The position numbers were made by a program, and so were the translations under genes. A DNA stretch of 64,000 nucleotides from Halobacillus litoralis (GTDB lineage: Bacteria; Bacillota; Bacilli; Bacillales; Halobacillaceae): assembly GCF_009856445.1 (NCBI RefSeq), contig NZ_WMFA01000002.1:1-64000 (forward strand), in the 5' to 3' direction. The notes beneath the pieces are model-generated. The model was given only the letters and a program-made list of their open reading frames with translations. It was not told the DNA's origin and did not search any database. Shown here piece after piece: positions 8,101-16,042 of the stretch. Each line of letters begins with the position of its first letter. Within the stretch, counting starts at the first letter, position 1.

Positions 8101-8674
8101 TGTTTTTTATGGTTTGTCGCTGCAGATGCTTGCTTACTTAGATGTTGTACTGACGAACGCTGAGCAGTGGCTTGGAAAGAATGCAACCCCTGGGGGCGTA
8201 CTCTATTTCCATGTGCATAACCCGATGATTACAGGGAAACAGCTTCTTAAAGATGAGCAAATTGAAGAAGAGATTTTTAAGAAATTTAAAATGCAGGGCC
8301 TGCTTTTAGAAAATGAACGTGTTGTTCAGATGATGGATACAGGTCTTGAAAAAGGATACAGTCAAATTGTACCTGCCGCATTGAAGGCGAAGGGCGGATT
8401 TTATAAGAGTTCAAAAACAGCGGATGAGGAACGTTTCGAACAATTGAAACAGTATATCCGGGGGTTGATGACAGAAGCAGGAACGAGAATTACGGATGGA
8501 GCGGTCGATCTTGATCCATTTCAGAAAAACCAGCAGGTCGCCTGCGAATTTTGCTCGTACCGCTCTGTGTGTCAGTTCGATCCCACACTGGAAGAACACA
8601 ATTATCGGAAACTTCAGGACTTAAAGGATGAAGATGTTCTGGAAAGACTGACGAAAGGGAAGGAGGATGCGTAA
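5174..8674 (+). CDS. addB: ATP-dependent helicase/nuclease subunit B (AddB)
   Basis: AddB pairs with AddA in the RecBCD-like complex that resects double-strand breaks up to a Chi site and prepares DNA for RecA. The product has 1166 residues, the length I recall for B. subtilis AddB. A Walker A loop GRSGAGKST spans residues 8-16. A C-terminal RecB-type nuclease has IIDYKSSSKG followed by the conserved Gln in SLQMLAYLD. The iron-sulphur ligands are Cys802 and Cys1124, Cys1127, Cys1133 (CEFCSYRSVC), spaced as in B. subtilis. AAAGGAG eight bases before ATG 5174 sets the start. The stop overlaps the addA start by one base (TAATG), so the two are translationally coupled. Confidence 0.97.
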   Translation: MGLRFLLGRSGAGKSTRCLNEIEAKLKDDPRGPAIIYIVPDQMTFQQEYGLLKREGVEGSIRAQVFSFSRLAWRVLQETGGGTKKFITSTGVQMMLRKIVEERTSDWRVFQKAVEKQGFIEQLEGMITEFKRYRITPEDLQAQMDALDQFVHTTSQEQGLRDKLDDMTYIYDHLVDALKDQYIDSEDQLQLLASKIPEASFLEGAEVYIDGFHSFTPQEYQVIETLLRKVKTVHVTLTTEEPSGEENPELDLFHETKQTYLDLKKVAEEAGARLEDVEVLDHTSGRMKDQPAFMHLEEYYDVRPASPFEGEVPIQIAEAVHPRAEVEGVAQEILHLVRDQGYRYKDMAILMREPDVYHSLIETLFDDYDIPVFIDEKRTMLNHPMIELIRSGLDVVEGNFRYDSVFRLLKTGFIPKTDRTHPLNEDAIDELENYVLEYGIRARSQWFSDEPWVYQRFRGFEQSAQTDEEKAKQTRINAYRNQVRQALQPFDENLRAAKTIEDRARVIYLWLEGLRVPDQLESWRAFYDEKGEIERGREQAQVWDDFLQLLDEMVEMAGDEKMSLQVFRSTIDSGLESLTFAHVPPSMDHVIVGSVDRSRMTGIKASFLLGVTDGMWPMKPPSDGMISEQERSLLAENGIQLADGSNRQLLDDRFYVYLALTMPADQLWISYPLSNEEGKSKVPATLIQRMEELFPNTKEHVLLQDPDDLYEAERFITNPQKTRSALTSQFARYLKGYMMQPVWWDLLNWYIEHEPSHGLTNRVLQSLFYKNKPVPLSKETTGKLFDKQVKTSVSRLETYHRCSYQYFAQHSLGLEERRTYKLDAPDIGQLFHEALKQITEWVQAEGRDFSQLGRQDTDLYAEKATNSLAPILQNQILKSSNRYQYIQKKLQQVIARAAFVLSEQARSSQFSPVGLELGFGTGGDAKLPPLSFDLPNGYELMLRGRIDRVDKALSEEDLFLRIIDYKSSSKGLSLVDVFYGLSLQMLAYLDVVLTNAEQWLGKNATPGGVLYFHVHNPMITGKQLLKDEQIEEEIFKKFKMQGLLLENERVVQMMDTGLEKGYSQIVPAALKAKGGFYKSSKTADEERFEQLKQYIRGLMTEAGTRITDGAVDLDPFQKNQQVACEFCSYRSVCQFDPTLEEHNYRKLQDLKDEDVLERLTKGKEDA

Positions 8675-11600
8675 TGGTCAGTTGGACAAAAGAACAGGAG
8701 AGGGCGATTTATTCTCATGGATCGAATATCCTCGTGGCTGCTGCTGCAGGATCAGGGAAGACAGCGGTACTGGTAGAGCGGATTATTCAAAAACTCCTTC
8801 ATAAAGATGACCCTGTCGATATCGATTCCCTGCTTGTAGTGACGTTCACCAATGCCGCGGCACAGGAGATGAGGAACCGTGTAGGACACGCACTGGCGAA
8901 AGCGTTAGAAGAAAACCCAGGATCCCATCATTTGAAAAAACAGTTATCCTTGCTGCAAAACGCTTCCATCTCCACGCTCCACTCGTTCTGTATGGAAGTG
9001 GTACGTCGCTATGCCTACTTGCTTGATCTTGACCCTGGCTTCCGGATTGCCGATACGGTTGAATCGGATTTGATTCAGCAGGAGGTGCTTGAGGAGCTGT
9101 TTGAGGACTGGTACGGAAAAGAAGGCGAAGAACAGCAGCGCTTTTTTGATGTGGTTGAACGCTTTTCAAGCGACCGAAGTGACTTGGATGTAGAGAAATT
9201 AGTGCTTGATTTGTACACGTTCGCTACGCAAAATCCATGGCCGGACGCCTGGATCGATCAAATGGTAGAAATGTACAATGTAGGACAGGTCGAAAGTGAG
9301 ATGGACCTGCCATGGCTCAACCTGCTGAAGCAGGAAGTGAAAAGCCAGTTAAAAGCCATGGAAACAGAAGCCAGGCAAGTGTTGGACCTTACTAGAGAAC
9401 CGGATGGACCCTATGCGTATGCAGAAACCGCAGAGTCGGATCTTGAATTGATTCAGCAGGCAAAAGGAGCACTTACTCATTCCTGGTCAGAGATGCAAAG
9501 CTTTATGGGGGGGCAGAAGTTTGCCACGTTATCCCGTAAGAAAATGGACTGTGATGCGGATAAAAAAGAACAGGCGAAAAAGATCCGGGACCGTTATAAA
9601 AAACGTTGGAATGAGGTCCGTGATGAATGGTTCTCCCGTTCGCTGGAAAGCTATTTGAAGGATATGCAGGATCTGCACCCCGTCATGGAACAGCTTGCCG
9701 TCGTCGTGAAAGATTTTAAAGGACGCTATGAGCAGTTGAAAAAAGAAAAAGCGATCGTGGATTTTTCCGACCTGGAACACTACTGCCTGCATATTTTACT
9801 CGATGAAACAGCGACTCCAGTGGATCTTGTACCCTCCCAAGTTGCGGAAAGTTTCCAAAAGCAGTTTTCAGAGGTGTTGATTGATGAATATCAAGATACG
9901 AACCTTGTACAGGAAACGTTGCTTCGTCTGTTGACAGAAGGGAAAGATGCCGGCCACTTATTTATGGTTGGAGATGTGAAACAGAGCATCTACAGGTTCC
10001 GGCATGCCGAACCTTCCTTATTTCTAAACAAGTACAAACTTTACGGAAATGAAGAAAATGCTGGAGAGCGGATAGACTTGGCGCGCAACTTCCGGAGTCG
10101 TAAACAAGTACTGGACGCGACGAATTATATCTTCCGTCAAGTGCTTGATGAAGAAGTCGGTGAAATGGAATATGAAAAGGAAGCGGAGCTCATTTACAGC
10201 AACAAAATCTATGATGAGTTAACAGCTGATGATGCGGATGCGGAGCTTTTCCTCATCGACCGGGAATCCCAGGAAAGCGACAGTGATGAGGATGAGTCTT
10301 ATAAAGATTTAGAAAAAGCCCAGCTCGAAGCGCGCGCTTATGGAAAAATGATTCGCAAATGGCTCGGGTATGAAGGCGGGGAACCGCTTCAAGTCGTGGA
10401 TAAAGAAACCGGTGCAAAGCGTCCATTACAATACAGGGATATCGTCATCCTGATGCGTTCGATGACGTGGGCTTCGACCATCGTGGACGAACTGAAGCAG
10501 CAAGGCATCCCGATTTATGCAGAGCTCTCTACCGGGTACTTTGAAGCGATTGAAATTAAAGTGATGCTCAGCCTGCTCAAGGTCATTGATAACCCGATGC
10601 AGGATATCCCGCTTGCCTCTGTACTCAAGTCGCCGGTTGTTGGTCTTGATGAAGATGAGCTTGCCCGAATTCGTCTCTCTAAGAAGCGCGCGACCTATTA
10701 CGAAGCGATGCAGGCATATGCAGCCAAGGATGATCTGGGACGGAAAGTGGACGAGTTTCTGGAACTGTTGAAAAGCTTTCGGGAACAGGCGCGCCAAGGG
10801 GCTTTGTCTGAACTCATTTGGGACATTTTCCGTGAAACGGGTTACTATGATTTCGTCGGCGGGATGCCGGGAGGGCGTCAGCGTCAGGCGAACTTAAGAG
10901 CTTTGTACGACCGTGCGCGCTCCTATGAAGCTACCTCCTTCCGTGGATTGTTCCGCTTTCTTCGGTTTATCGAGCGGATGGAAGAACGCGGAGATGATCT
11001 CGGAGCGGCTCGTGCCCTCGGTGAGCAGGAAGATGTTGTCCGAATCATGACGATTCACAAAAGTAAGGGGCTTGAGTTCCCGGTTGTCATTCTTGGAGCC
11101 ATGGACAAACAATTCAATATGATGGACTTGAAGAATCGCTACTTACTTCATAAAGATTACGGGTTCGGCTCCCGCTATATCAATCCTGAGAAAAGGCTCA
11201 TGTACCCGACGCTTGCTTATCACGCGTTGAAAGAAGCTAAACGTCGCGAACTTTTAGCGGAGGAAATGAGAGTCTTATACGTAGCGTTGACAAGAGCGAA
11301 AGAGAAGCTTGTCATGGTCGGAAATGTCGCTTCTTTTGAAAAGAAACAGGAGAAATGGCAGAGTTTTGTAGATGCCCGTGACTGGGTGCTCCCACCACAC
11401 GATCGCCTGGAGGCAAAGTCTTACCTCGATTGGGTGGGCCCTGCGTTAATTCGTCACGAGCACACGTCCGATCTCCGGGGAGATGTGGAAGTGATAACCG
11501 CTGAAGAAATTCACTATGACGAATCTCAGTGGCGGGTCCGCATTGCTCATGGAAGCGAATTTAGTGTCCTTGACGAAGTGAAAGAAAAACGTGATGAACA

Positions 11601-12393
11601 ACTGCAACAGGCAGTGGAGAAATGGAAACCAGTCGCCGTTCCTGAAACAGTGGATGAAGCCTATGTGAAGCGTCTCGATTTTGTGTATCCACATGAAAAA
11701 GCCGCAAATACCCGTGCCAAGCAGACCGTGACGGAAATTAAACGTCAACGTGAGACGAAGGACGAATACTCAAGCGATCAGCTGCTTGTCCCTTACCGTG
11801 CCCCGATCGTCAAGCGTCCACGTTTCATGCAGGAGGACAAACAGCTGACGGCAGCAGAACGCGGAACTGCCATGCATACCGTCATGCAACACTTGCCTTT
11901 TACAAAGCAATGGAAGAGGGACGAAGTGGAAGAGTACGTGGAGCACCTCGTTCTCAAAGAAGTGCTCCGGCGCGAAGAGGCGGATGTGATTGATTTCCAA
12001 GCCATTGCGGATTTTTTCAAGACCGATATAGGAGCATATGTATTGCAAACGGATCAGATTGAACGTGAAGTTCCATTCAGTCTGACTTTGCCTGCTAATG
12101 AAGTTTATGCTCACTGGGAAGAATCGACAGATGAGCAAGTTTTCATCCAGGGTGTTATTGACGCTATGATTCCGTATGAAGATGGCTGGATGATTCTGGA
12201 TTATAAATCTGATGCGATTCCGGACGGAACAGAAGATGCTGCACCGAAATTGGCGGACAGATATCGAACACAATTGAGCTTGTATCAAAAGGCTCTCGAA
12301 AAGATATGGAAACAGCCCGTCCGCAAGAGTTGTTTATATTTCTTTGAAGGATCCTTCATGGTGGAGGTCGATACACATGGGAGAGACCTGTGA
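8674..12393 (+). CDS. addA: ATP-dependent helicase/nuclease subunit A (AddA)
   Basis: A UvrD/Rep-type superfamily 1 helicase with a C-terminal nuclease, 1239 residues. Visible motifs are Walker A AAAGSGKTAVLV (G26-T30), motif Ia VVTFTNAAAQEM, motif II VLIDEYQDTN, motif III VGDVKQSIYRFRHA, motif IV/V MTIHKSKGLEFPVV and motif VI VLYVALTRAKEKL. Near the C-terminus GVIDAMIP...WMILDYKSD gives the nuclease Asp and Lys. It translocates 3'-5' and cuts the DNA strands with AddB. It is followed, with a 17-base overlap, by an HNH gene; sbcD and sbcC, which sit between these genes in B. subtilis, are absent here. Confidence 0.97.
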   Translation: MVSWTKEQERAIYSHGSNILVAAAAGSGKTAVLVERIIQKLLHKDDPVDIDSLLVVTFTNAAAQEMRNRVGHALAKALEENPGSHHLKKQLSLLQNASISTLHSFCMEVVRRYAYLLDLDPGFRIADTVESDLIQQEVLEELFEDWYGKEGEEQQRFFDVVERFSSDRSDLDVEKLVLDLYTFATQNPWPDAWIDQMVEMYNVGQVESEMDLPWLNLLKQEVKSQLKAMETEARQVLDLTREPDGPYAYAETAESDLELIQQAKGALTHSWSEMQSFMGGQKFATLSRKKMDCDADKKEQAKKIRDRYKKRWNEVRDEWFSRSLESYLKDMQDLHPVMEQLAVVVKDFKGRYEQLKKEKAIVDFSDLEHYCLHILLDETATPVDLVPSQVAESFQKQFSEVLIDEYQDTNLVQETLLRLLTEGKDAGHLFMVGDVKQSIYRFRHAEPSLFLNKYKLYGNEENAGERIDLARNFRSRKQVLDATNYIFRQVLDEEVGEMEYEKEAELIYSNKIYDELTADDADAELFLIDRESQESDSDEDESYKDLEKAQLEARAYGKMIRKWLGYEGGEPLQVVDKETGAKRPLQYRDIVILMRSMTWASTIVDELKQQGIPIYAELSTGYFEAIEIKVMLSLLKVIDNPMQDIPLASVLKSPVVGLDEDELARIRLSKKRATYYEAMQAYAAKDDLGRKVDEFLELLKSFREQARQGALSELIWDIFRETGYYDFVGGMPGGRQRQANLRALYDRARSYEATSFRGLFRFLRFIERMEERGDDLGAARALGEQEDVVRIMTIHKSKGLEFPVVILGAMDKQFNMMDLKNRYLLHKDYGFGSRYINPEKRLMYPTLAYHALKEAKRRELLAEEMRVLYVALTRAKEKLVMVGNVASFEKKQEKWQSFVDARDWVLPPHDRLEAKSYLDWVGPALIRHEHTSDLRGDVEVITAEEIHYDESQWRVRIAHGSEFSVLDEVKEKRDEQLQQAVEKWKPVAVPETVDEAYVKRLDFVYPHEKAANTRAKQTVTEIKRQRETKDEYSSDQLLVPYRAPIVKRPRFMQEDKQLTAAERGTAMHTVMQHLPFTKQWKRDEVEEYVEHLVLKEVLRREEADVIDFQAIADFFKTDIGAYVLQTDQIEREVPFSLTLPANEVYAHWEESTDEQVFIQGVIDAMIPYEDGWMILDYKSDAIPDGTEDAAPKLADRYRTQLSLYQKALEKIWKQPVRKSCLYFFEGSFMVEVDTHGRDL

Positions 12394-12664
12394 TCTATGT
12401 TCCCGTTCACCGGTCAAGACGACAGAGCATCACTTGATTCCGAAACAATACGGAGGCGTGGAAGGACCGACGGCCATGCTTTGCAGTGCCTGTCACCGTC
12501 AGATTCATGCGTTATTCACAAACGAAGAACTGGCCGCTTTTTATCATAGTGTAGAGCGCTTGAAAGACCACCCGGATATGCAAAAATACTTACGCTGGGT
12601 GAAAAAGCAGGACCCGGAGAAGAAAATAACGACAAGAAAATCGAATCGAAGAAAGAGAAAGTGA
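12377..12664 (+). CDS. Small HNH endonuclease-like protein (YisB-like)
   Basis: A 95-residue protein with two zinc-type cysteine pairs, CDLC (residues 5-8) and CSAC (about 39-42), and the HNH-like series TEHHLIPKQYGG ... CHRQIHALF. The C-terminus is very basic (KSNRRKRK), consistent with nucleic acid binding. The start at 12377 lies inside the end of addA, with GGTGGAGGT upstream, so it is co-translated with the add genes. B. subtilis yisB sits in the same neighbourhood. A role in DNA repair alongside AddAB is inference. Confidence 0.85.
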   Translation: MGETCDLCSRSPVKTTEHHLIPKQYGGVEGPTAMLCSACHRQIHALFTNEELAAFYHSVERLKDHPDMQKYLRWVKKQDPEKKITTRKSNRRKRK

Positions 12665-12665
12665 A

Positions 12666-12698
12666 GACATCGGACACGCGTCCGGTGTCTTTTTTTTG
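12666..12698 (+). terminator. Terminator of the addB-addA-HNH operon
   Basis: Ten-base stem from GACATCGGAC and GTCCGGTGTC with loop ACGC, then eight T. Confidence 0.85.
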
Positions 12699-12800
12699 AT
12701 AAAAGGAGAGGTCCAGTCTAGCTTTCTAAACACATGAAGAGGAATGACATCTCGTAGGAAAGTGCTCTAACGCTGAGGGGAAGTAACTGAACTTAACAAG

Positions 12801-12833
12801 AAAAACAAAACGCGCCCTGACAATCAAGGGCGC
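12801..12833 (-). terminator. Terminator of the gerP operon
   Basis: On the minus strand GCGCCCT and AGGGCGC form a stem, followed by GTTTTGTTTTTC, just after gerPF. Confidence 0.75.
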
Positions 12834-12841
12834 ATCCGTAT

Positions 12842-13060
12842 CTAAGCATTTGCTGTAATATTTTGATCGGCAACGTCTGGGTCAAATGGGTTCGTCGAGC
12901 TGAGTCCATTGTTTGTAATGATCCAGTTTCCCGTATTTAGAGCTCCCGATCCGGCATTTGTTTTGCCTGTAGATTTAGGGGACAAATAAAAAGAATCTCC
13001 GAAGTTAACAACTCCACCACCGACGCTGTTGATACTGATGGGTCCGACAATAGCCGGCAT
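12842..13060 (-). CDS. gerPF: Spore germination protein GerPF
   Basis: A 72-residue member of the GerPA/GerPF family. The start MPAIVGPISINSVGGGVVNF and the following GDSFYLSPKST are hallmarks. AAGGAGG precedes the ATG at 13060; the longer frame to 13090 runs over the ribosome site. GerP proteins are made in the mother cell late in sporulation and are needed for germinants to pass the spore coat. Last gene of the six-gene operon. Confidence 0.93.
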   Translation of the reverse strand: MPAIVGPISINSVGGGVVNFGDSFYLSPKSTGKTNAGSGALNTGNWIITNNGLSSTNPFDPDVADQNITANA

Positions 13061-13123
13061 CGCAATCGCCTCCTTTTTGGTGCGATTCAAGCATTATAGT
13101 TACAAGGTATGCAAAACGGGCCT

Positions 13124-13495
13124 TTATTGTTCTTCATTCTCGAGGATGCGGAAGTGTTTCGTGTAATTGATGGCATCAATATGATCAATGCCTCCAATTT
13201 GAAATACTCCAGCGGTAGAAACCCCGATTACACGTACGTGGTCAACTACAATCGGGCGGTTTTGATAGAAAAAAGAGTCGATCTGAACAGGGGATAACGG
13301 AGGGGAGCTCTCTTGGGAAAAGATAGGGAAATCTTCGAAATCATAAATGTCAGCTTTGAATTCTAAACCCTCTTTTTGTACAGCCAGCACTTTTGAAGAG
13401 GGGGCGGCACGGTAAACATCTCCGATATCAACGATGGAGCCGATGAGCACTGAGGTAATGTCGACGTCCTGACTGTAAACCATCCTCTTAATCAT
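13124..13495 (-). CDS. gerPE: Spore germination protein GerPE
   Basis: About 123 residues. The pattern VLIGSIVDIGD near the N-terminus and VDHVRVIGVSTAGVFQIG near the middle is shared with the other GerP proteins. I chose the ATG at 13495, which overlaps the gerPD stop by eight bases and suits coupled translation; several upstream in-frame ATGs up to 13537 and one at 13483 are alternatives. Co-expressed with the other gerP genes. Confidence 0.87.
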   Translation of the reverse strand: MIKRMVYSQDVDITSVLIGSIVDIGDVYRAAPSSKVLAVQKEGLEFKADIYDFEDFPIFSQESSPPLSPVQIDSFFYQNRPIVVDHVRVIGVSTAGVFQIGGIDHIDAINYTKHFRILENEEQ

Positions 13496-13691
13496 TTGGT
13501 TCCAACTCGACATTTGAATTTTCTTCAACATTCTCAAAAGGACCGATGATTAGAGATTCGGGAGGGGTGTCAAAAAAAGATTGGAGACGGATGGTTTTAT
13601 TATCTCCAATCAAAAAAACGGATGAACCAGAAACGCCCGTCACGCGAATATTTCCTACGTGCAGGCCATAGTTGTGTACAATATGATTCAA
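13488..13691 (-). CDS. gerPD: Spore germination protein GerPD
   Basis: A 67-residue protein beginning at a TTG codon whose TTGA overlaps the gerPC stop. It carries NIRVTGVSGSSVFLIGDN near residues 14-31, the conserved GerPB/GerPD core, and an acidic C-terminus. GGAGATGATGATCG upstream acts as ribosome site. Role in spore coat permeability is known for the family only. Confidence 0.9.
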   Translation of the reverse strand: MNHIVHNYGLHVGNIRVTGVSGSSVFLIGDNKTIRLQSFFDTPPESLIIGPFENVEENSNVELEPND

Positions 13692-14242
13692 CGATCATCA
13701 TCTCCTTGTAGAGTCTCGAAGTACTGCGCGATGGAGTGTTGGATTTCGGTTTGGATTTGATGGAAGAGGGTTTCAGGTGGAGCTTCTGGCTCTTGGTTAC
13801 GGTAATACTCCATGCGCTGTGGCAGCTGTTTACGAACATCTGCAATCATCCGTTCTTTATGCTCCTCACTCACTTGGATGTCATGGTCACGACAATACTG
13901 ATTCATCCAAACGGGGATGTCTGACACCATATATTCTTGTAAAAAGTGCAGCGCCTGATCATCTGTTTGTGGCAGTTGATTCCCTTGGTTGCTATATAAG
14001 TCACCGATCTCAGAGAGGTCGGATCCATTTGGAGTCAGTCCGATTTGCAGGGTTCCTTCGAGCGTCTCGATTTTCAGCTGATCAAATTTATATTCGATTT
14101 TTTCGATAACCGTCCTTGGTGGGTGTTCGATGGACTGGATCTGCTCGATTTTTTTTTGTAATTGCTCAATCATTTTCTGTTGTTGTTCCATCTGGTTCAT
14201 CATTTGCTGGATCCATGACTGCCAGGAATTGTATTGGTTCAA
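13688..14242 (-). CDS. gerPC: Spore germination protein GerPC
   Basis: The largest GerP protein, 184 residues. It opens with a Gln/Met-rich coiled coil (residues 8-45, e.g. QQMMNQMEQQQKMIEQLQ) and continues with an acidic globular part. The start is a TTG at 14242 with GGGGGTGAG upstream. Its stop overlaps the gerPD start by four bases. GerPC homologues have about 205 residues in B. subtilis, so this one is slightly short. Confidence 0.88.
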   Translation of the reverse strand: MNQYNSWQSWIQQMMNQMEQQQKMIEQLQKKIEQIQSIEHPPRTVIEKIEYKFDQLKIETLEGTLQIGLTPNGSDLSEIGDLYSNQGNQLPQTDDQALHFLQEYMVSDIPVWMNQYCRDHDIQVSEEHKERMIADVRKQLPQRMEYYRNQEPEAPPETLFHQIQTEIQHSIAQYFETLQGDDDR

Positions 14243-14286
14243 GTGCGCTCACCCCCTAACCTAACTTTATGAAGAGAGGGGGACAT

Positions 14287-14514
14287 CTATGTTATGGAAA
14301 GTGGAACGAGCGTGCCGCCTCCTGCTTCAGGGATGATGACCTCTCCGTCTTTCGGCTGTGCTTTGGGTCCAGGTCCTGTATAGCCGCCTGTGTTAAACAG
14401 ATCAGCTTTTGACTGGATGACCCCGGAGCTTCCGATTTGAAGAACAGAAGAGTTTGCTACAGAGCCGATCCTTAGGACGTGAATATAGATGGACTGGTGG
14501 ACAGTAAGATTCAT
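14287..14514 (-). CDS. gerPB: Spore germination protein GerPB
   Basis: A 75-residue protein with the motif HVLRIGSVANSSVLQIGSSG near residues 12-31, followed by a Pro/Gly-rich tail. AGGAGG seven bases before the ATG. It lies between gerPA and gerPC, the usual place. Confidence 0.92.
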   Translation of the reverse strand: MNLTVHQSIYIHVLRIGSVANSSVLQIGSSGVIQSKADLFNTGGYTGPGPKAQPKDGEVIIPEAGGGTLVPLSIT

Positions 14515-14525
14515 AGACGCACCTC

Positions 14526-14747
14526 CTATGCATTATTCACAATGGGTTGATCAATAAACTCGGAGTCGTTAATGAACGTATCCGATCGATTAATGTTGAT
14601 TCGGATGCCATCACCAGTATTGAAAGAACCCCCACCGGCAAAAGTTTTTGCTGTCGCCTCCGGAGCCATATTGTAGACGTCACCGATGTTAAAAATACTT
14701 GAAGACGATAGGGAAATCACTTTAACGGCTCCGACTTTTGCGGGCAT
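14526..14747 (-). CDS. gerPA: Spore germination protein GerPA
   Basis: First gene of the operon, 73 residues, starting MPAKVGAVKVISLSSSSIFN and containing GDVYNMAPEATAKTF, the GerPA/PF signature. AAAGGAG precedes the ATG. The family operon is transcribed by the mother-cell factor sigma-K; upstream on the minus strand I see a CATAAACTG that resembles a sigma-K -10 box, but no convincing -35, so the promoter is not listed. Confidence 0.93.
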   Translation of the reverse strand: MPAKVGAVKVISLSSSSIFNIGDVYNMAPEATAKTFAGGGSFNTGDGIRININRSDTFINDSEFIDQPIVNNA

Positions 14748-14833
14748 AACAAAAACTCCTTTCTACAGTTTATGAAACTTCATTGTCTAAATGACGTAAG
14801 AAAAGTAAAATAACTATCATAGGGGGAATACAT

Positions 14834-16024
14834 ATGAAAAGGAAAGGTTCACCTCTCCGCGAATCTGAACGGCTTGACTGGGTCGATGCAGCCAGGGGGC
14901 TTGCGATTCTCGGAATCTTTATGGTCAATGTACCTGCATTTAACGCTCCATATTTTTTGTATGGGGGGGCAGCGGAATATTGGCCATCGCCTCTCAGTCA
15001 TAGCGTGCAAAATTTCGTTGATATTTTCTTCCAAGCCAGTTTTTATACGTTGTTTTCCTTCATGTTCGGATTCGGTATCCAGATGATGAAGGACCGTCTT
15101 GTTGAAAAGCAACTTCCATACCAACGTGTGATTTTCAGGCGTCTCCTTGTACTTACAGGATTCGGTCTCATTCATGCTTTCCTGATCTGGCACGGGGATA
15201 TTCTGCTTTCTTATGGAGTCCTCGGACTTGTTTTGTTGGCCTTTTTCAATGTTCATGAAAAATCGTTGCTGTACTGGGCGTTCGGAATGTTGACCTTCCT
15301 TGTGCTGCCACTGACTTTTGCGCTGTACATGATTAGGGATCAGATGCAGGGCATCGTCAACCGTCCGGCCATTCAGGAAGCCCTGGGGAACTATGGAAGC
15401 GGATCGCTCGTTGATATCTGGCGGCAAAACTTAGCCGACTGGGTATATGCAAATCAATGGGGGAACCTCCCATTTCTCGCTTTAAGTTTAATTCCGATGT
15501 TTTTATTCGGGATGTATTTTTGCCGGAAGCGATGGCTTCATAAACCGAACGACCATTTGCATTCCATTAAAAATATATGGGTGCTGACGGGTATATTGTT
15601 CCTCATTTTCAAAGCAGGGCCGCATCTATTCGGAAGTCCGGAATGGTTTCAGCTGGCTCAGGATAGCATCGGTGGTTCAGCATCAGCTATCTTTTATGTC
15701 TTATCTATTACTCTATTGTTCCAGACCTCAATTGGTGCCCGTATCGTTCATCCTTTAACATGGGTCGGCCGGATGTCTTTATCCAATTACATTCTGCAGT
15801 CTATAATCAGTTTCATTCTTTTTTATTCCGTCGGCTTTGGGTTATATGGTGACGTCCCACCGATTGGGAGTTTGATTCTCGTTATAGTTATATTCACCGG
15901 CCAAGTCTTCATAAGCAAGGCGTGGTTGAAAAAGTTCCGTTATGGACCGTTAGAATGGTTATGGCGGACGTTGACGTATGGGAAAAAGCAGCCATTGAAA
16001 AGAAAAAGAGAGGCAGTTTCATAA
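14834..16024 (+). CDS. DUF418 family membrane protein (YeiB-like)
   Basis: A polytopic membrane protein of 396 residues. The N-terminal motif RLDWVDAARGLAILGIFMVN (residues 13-32) and the C-terminal part from about residue 230, with LTWVGRMSLSNYILQS, define the DUF418 family; function is unknown, possibly related to acyltransferase-like membrane proteins. I count about ten hydrophobic segments. The ATG has AGGGGG upstream. It is the first gene of a three-gene membrane operon and diverges from gerPA. Confidence 0.87.
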   Translation: MKRKGSPLRESERLDWVDAARGLAILGIFMVNVPAFNAPYFLYGGAAEYWPSPLSHSVQNFVDIFFQASFYTLFSFMFGFGIQMMKDRLVEKQLPYQRVIFRRLLVLTGFGLIHAFLIWHGDILLSYGVLGLVLLAFFNVHEKSLLYWAFGMLTFLVLPLTFALYMIRDQMQGIVNRPAIQEALGNYGSGSLVDIWRQNLADWVYANQWGNLPFLALSLIPMFLFGMYFCRKRWLHKPNDHLHSIKNIWVLTGILFLIFKAGPHLFGSPEWFQLAQDSIGGSASAIFYVLSITLLFQTSIGARIVHPLTWVGRMSLSNYILQSIISFILFYSVGFGLYGDVPPIGSLILVIVIFTGQVFISKAWLKKFRYGPLEWLWRTLTYGKKQPLKRKREAVS

Positions 16025-16042
16025 GAGAAGGGGGCAGATGTC

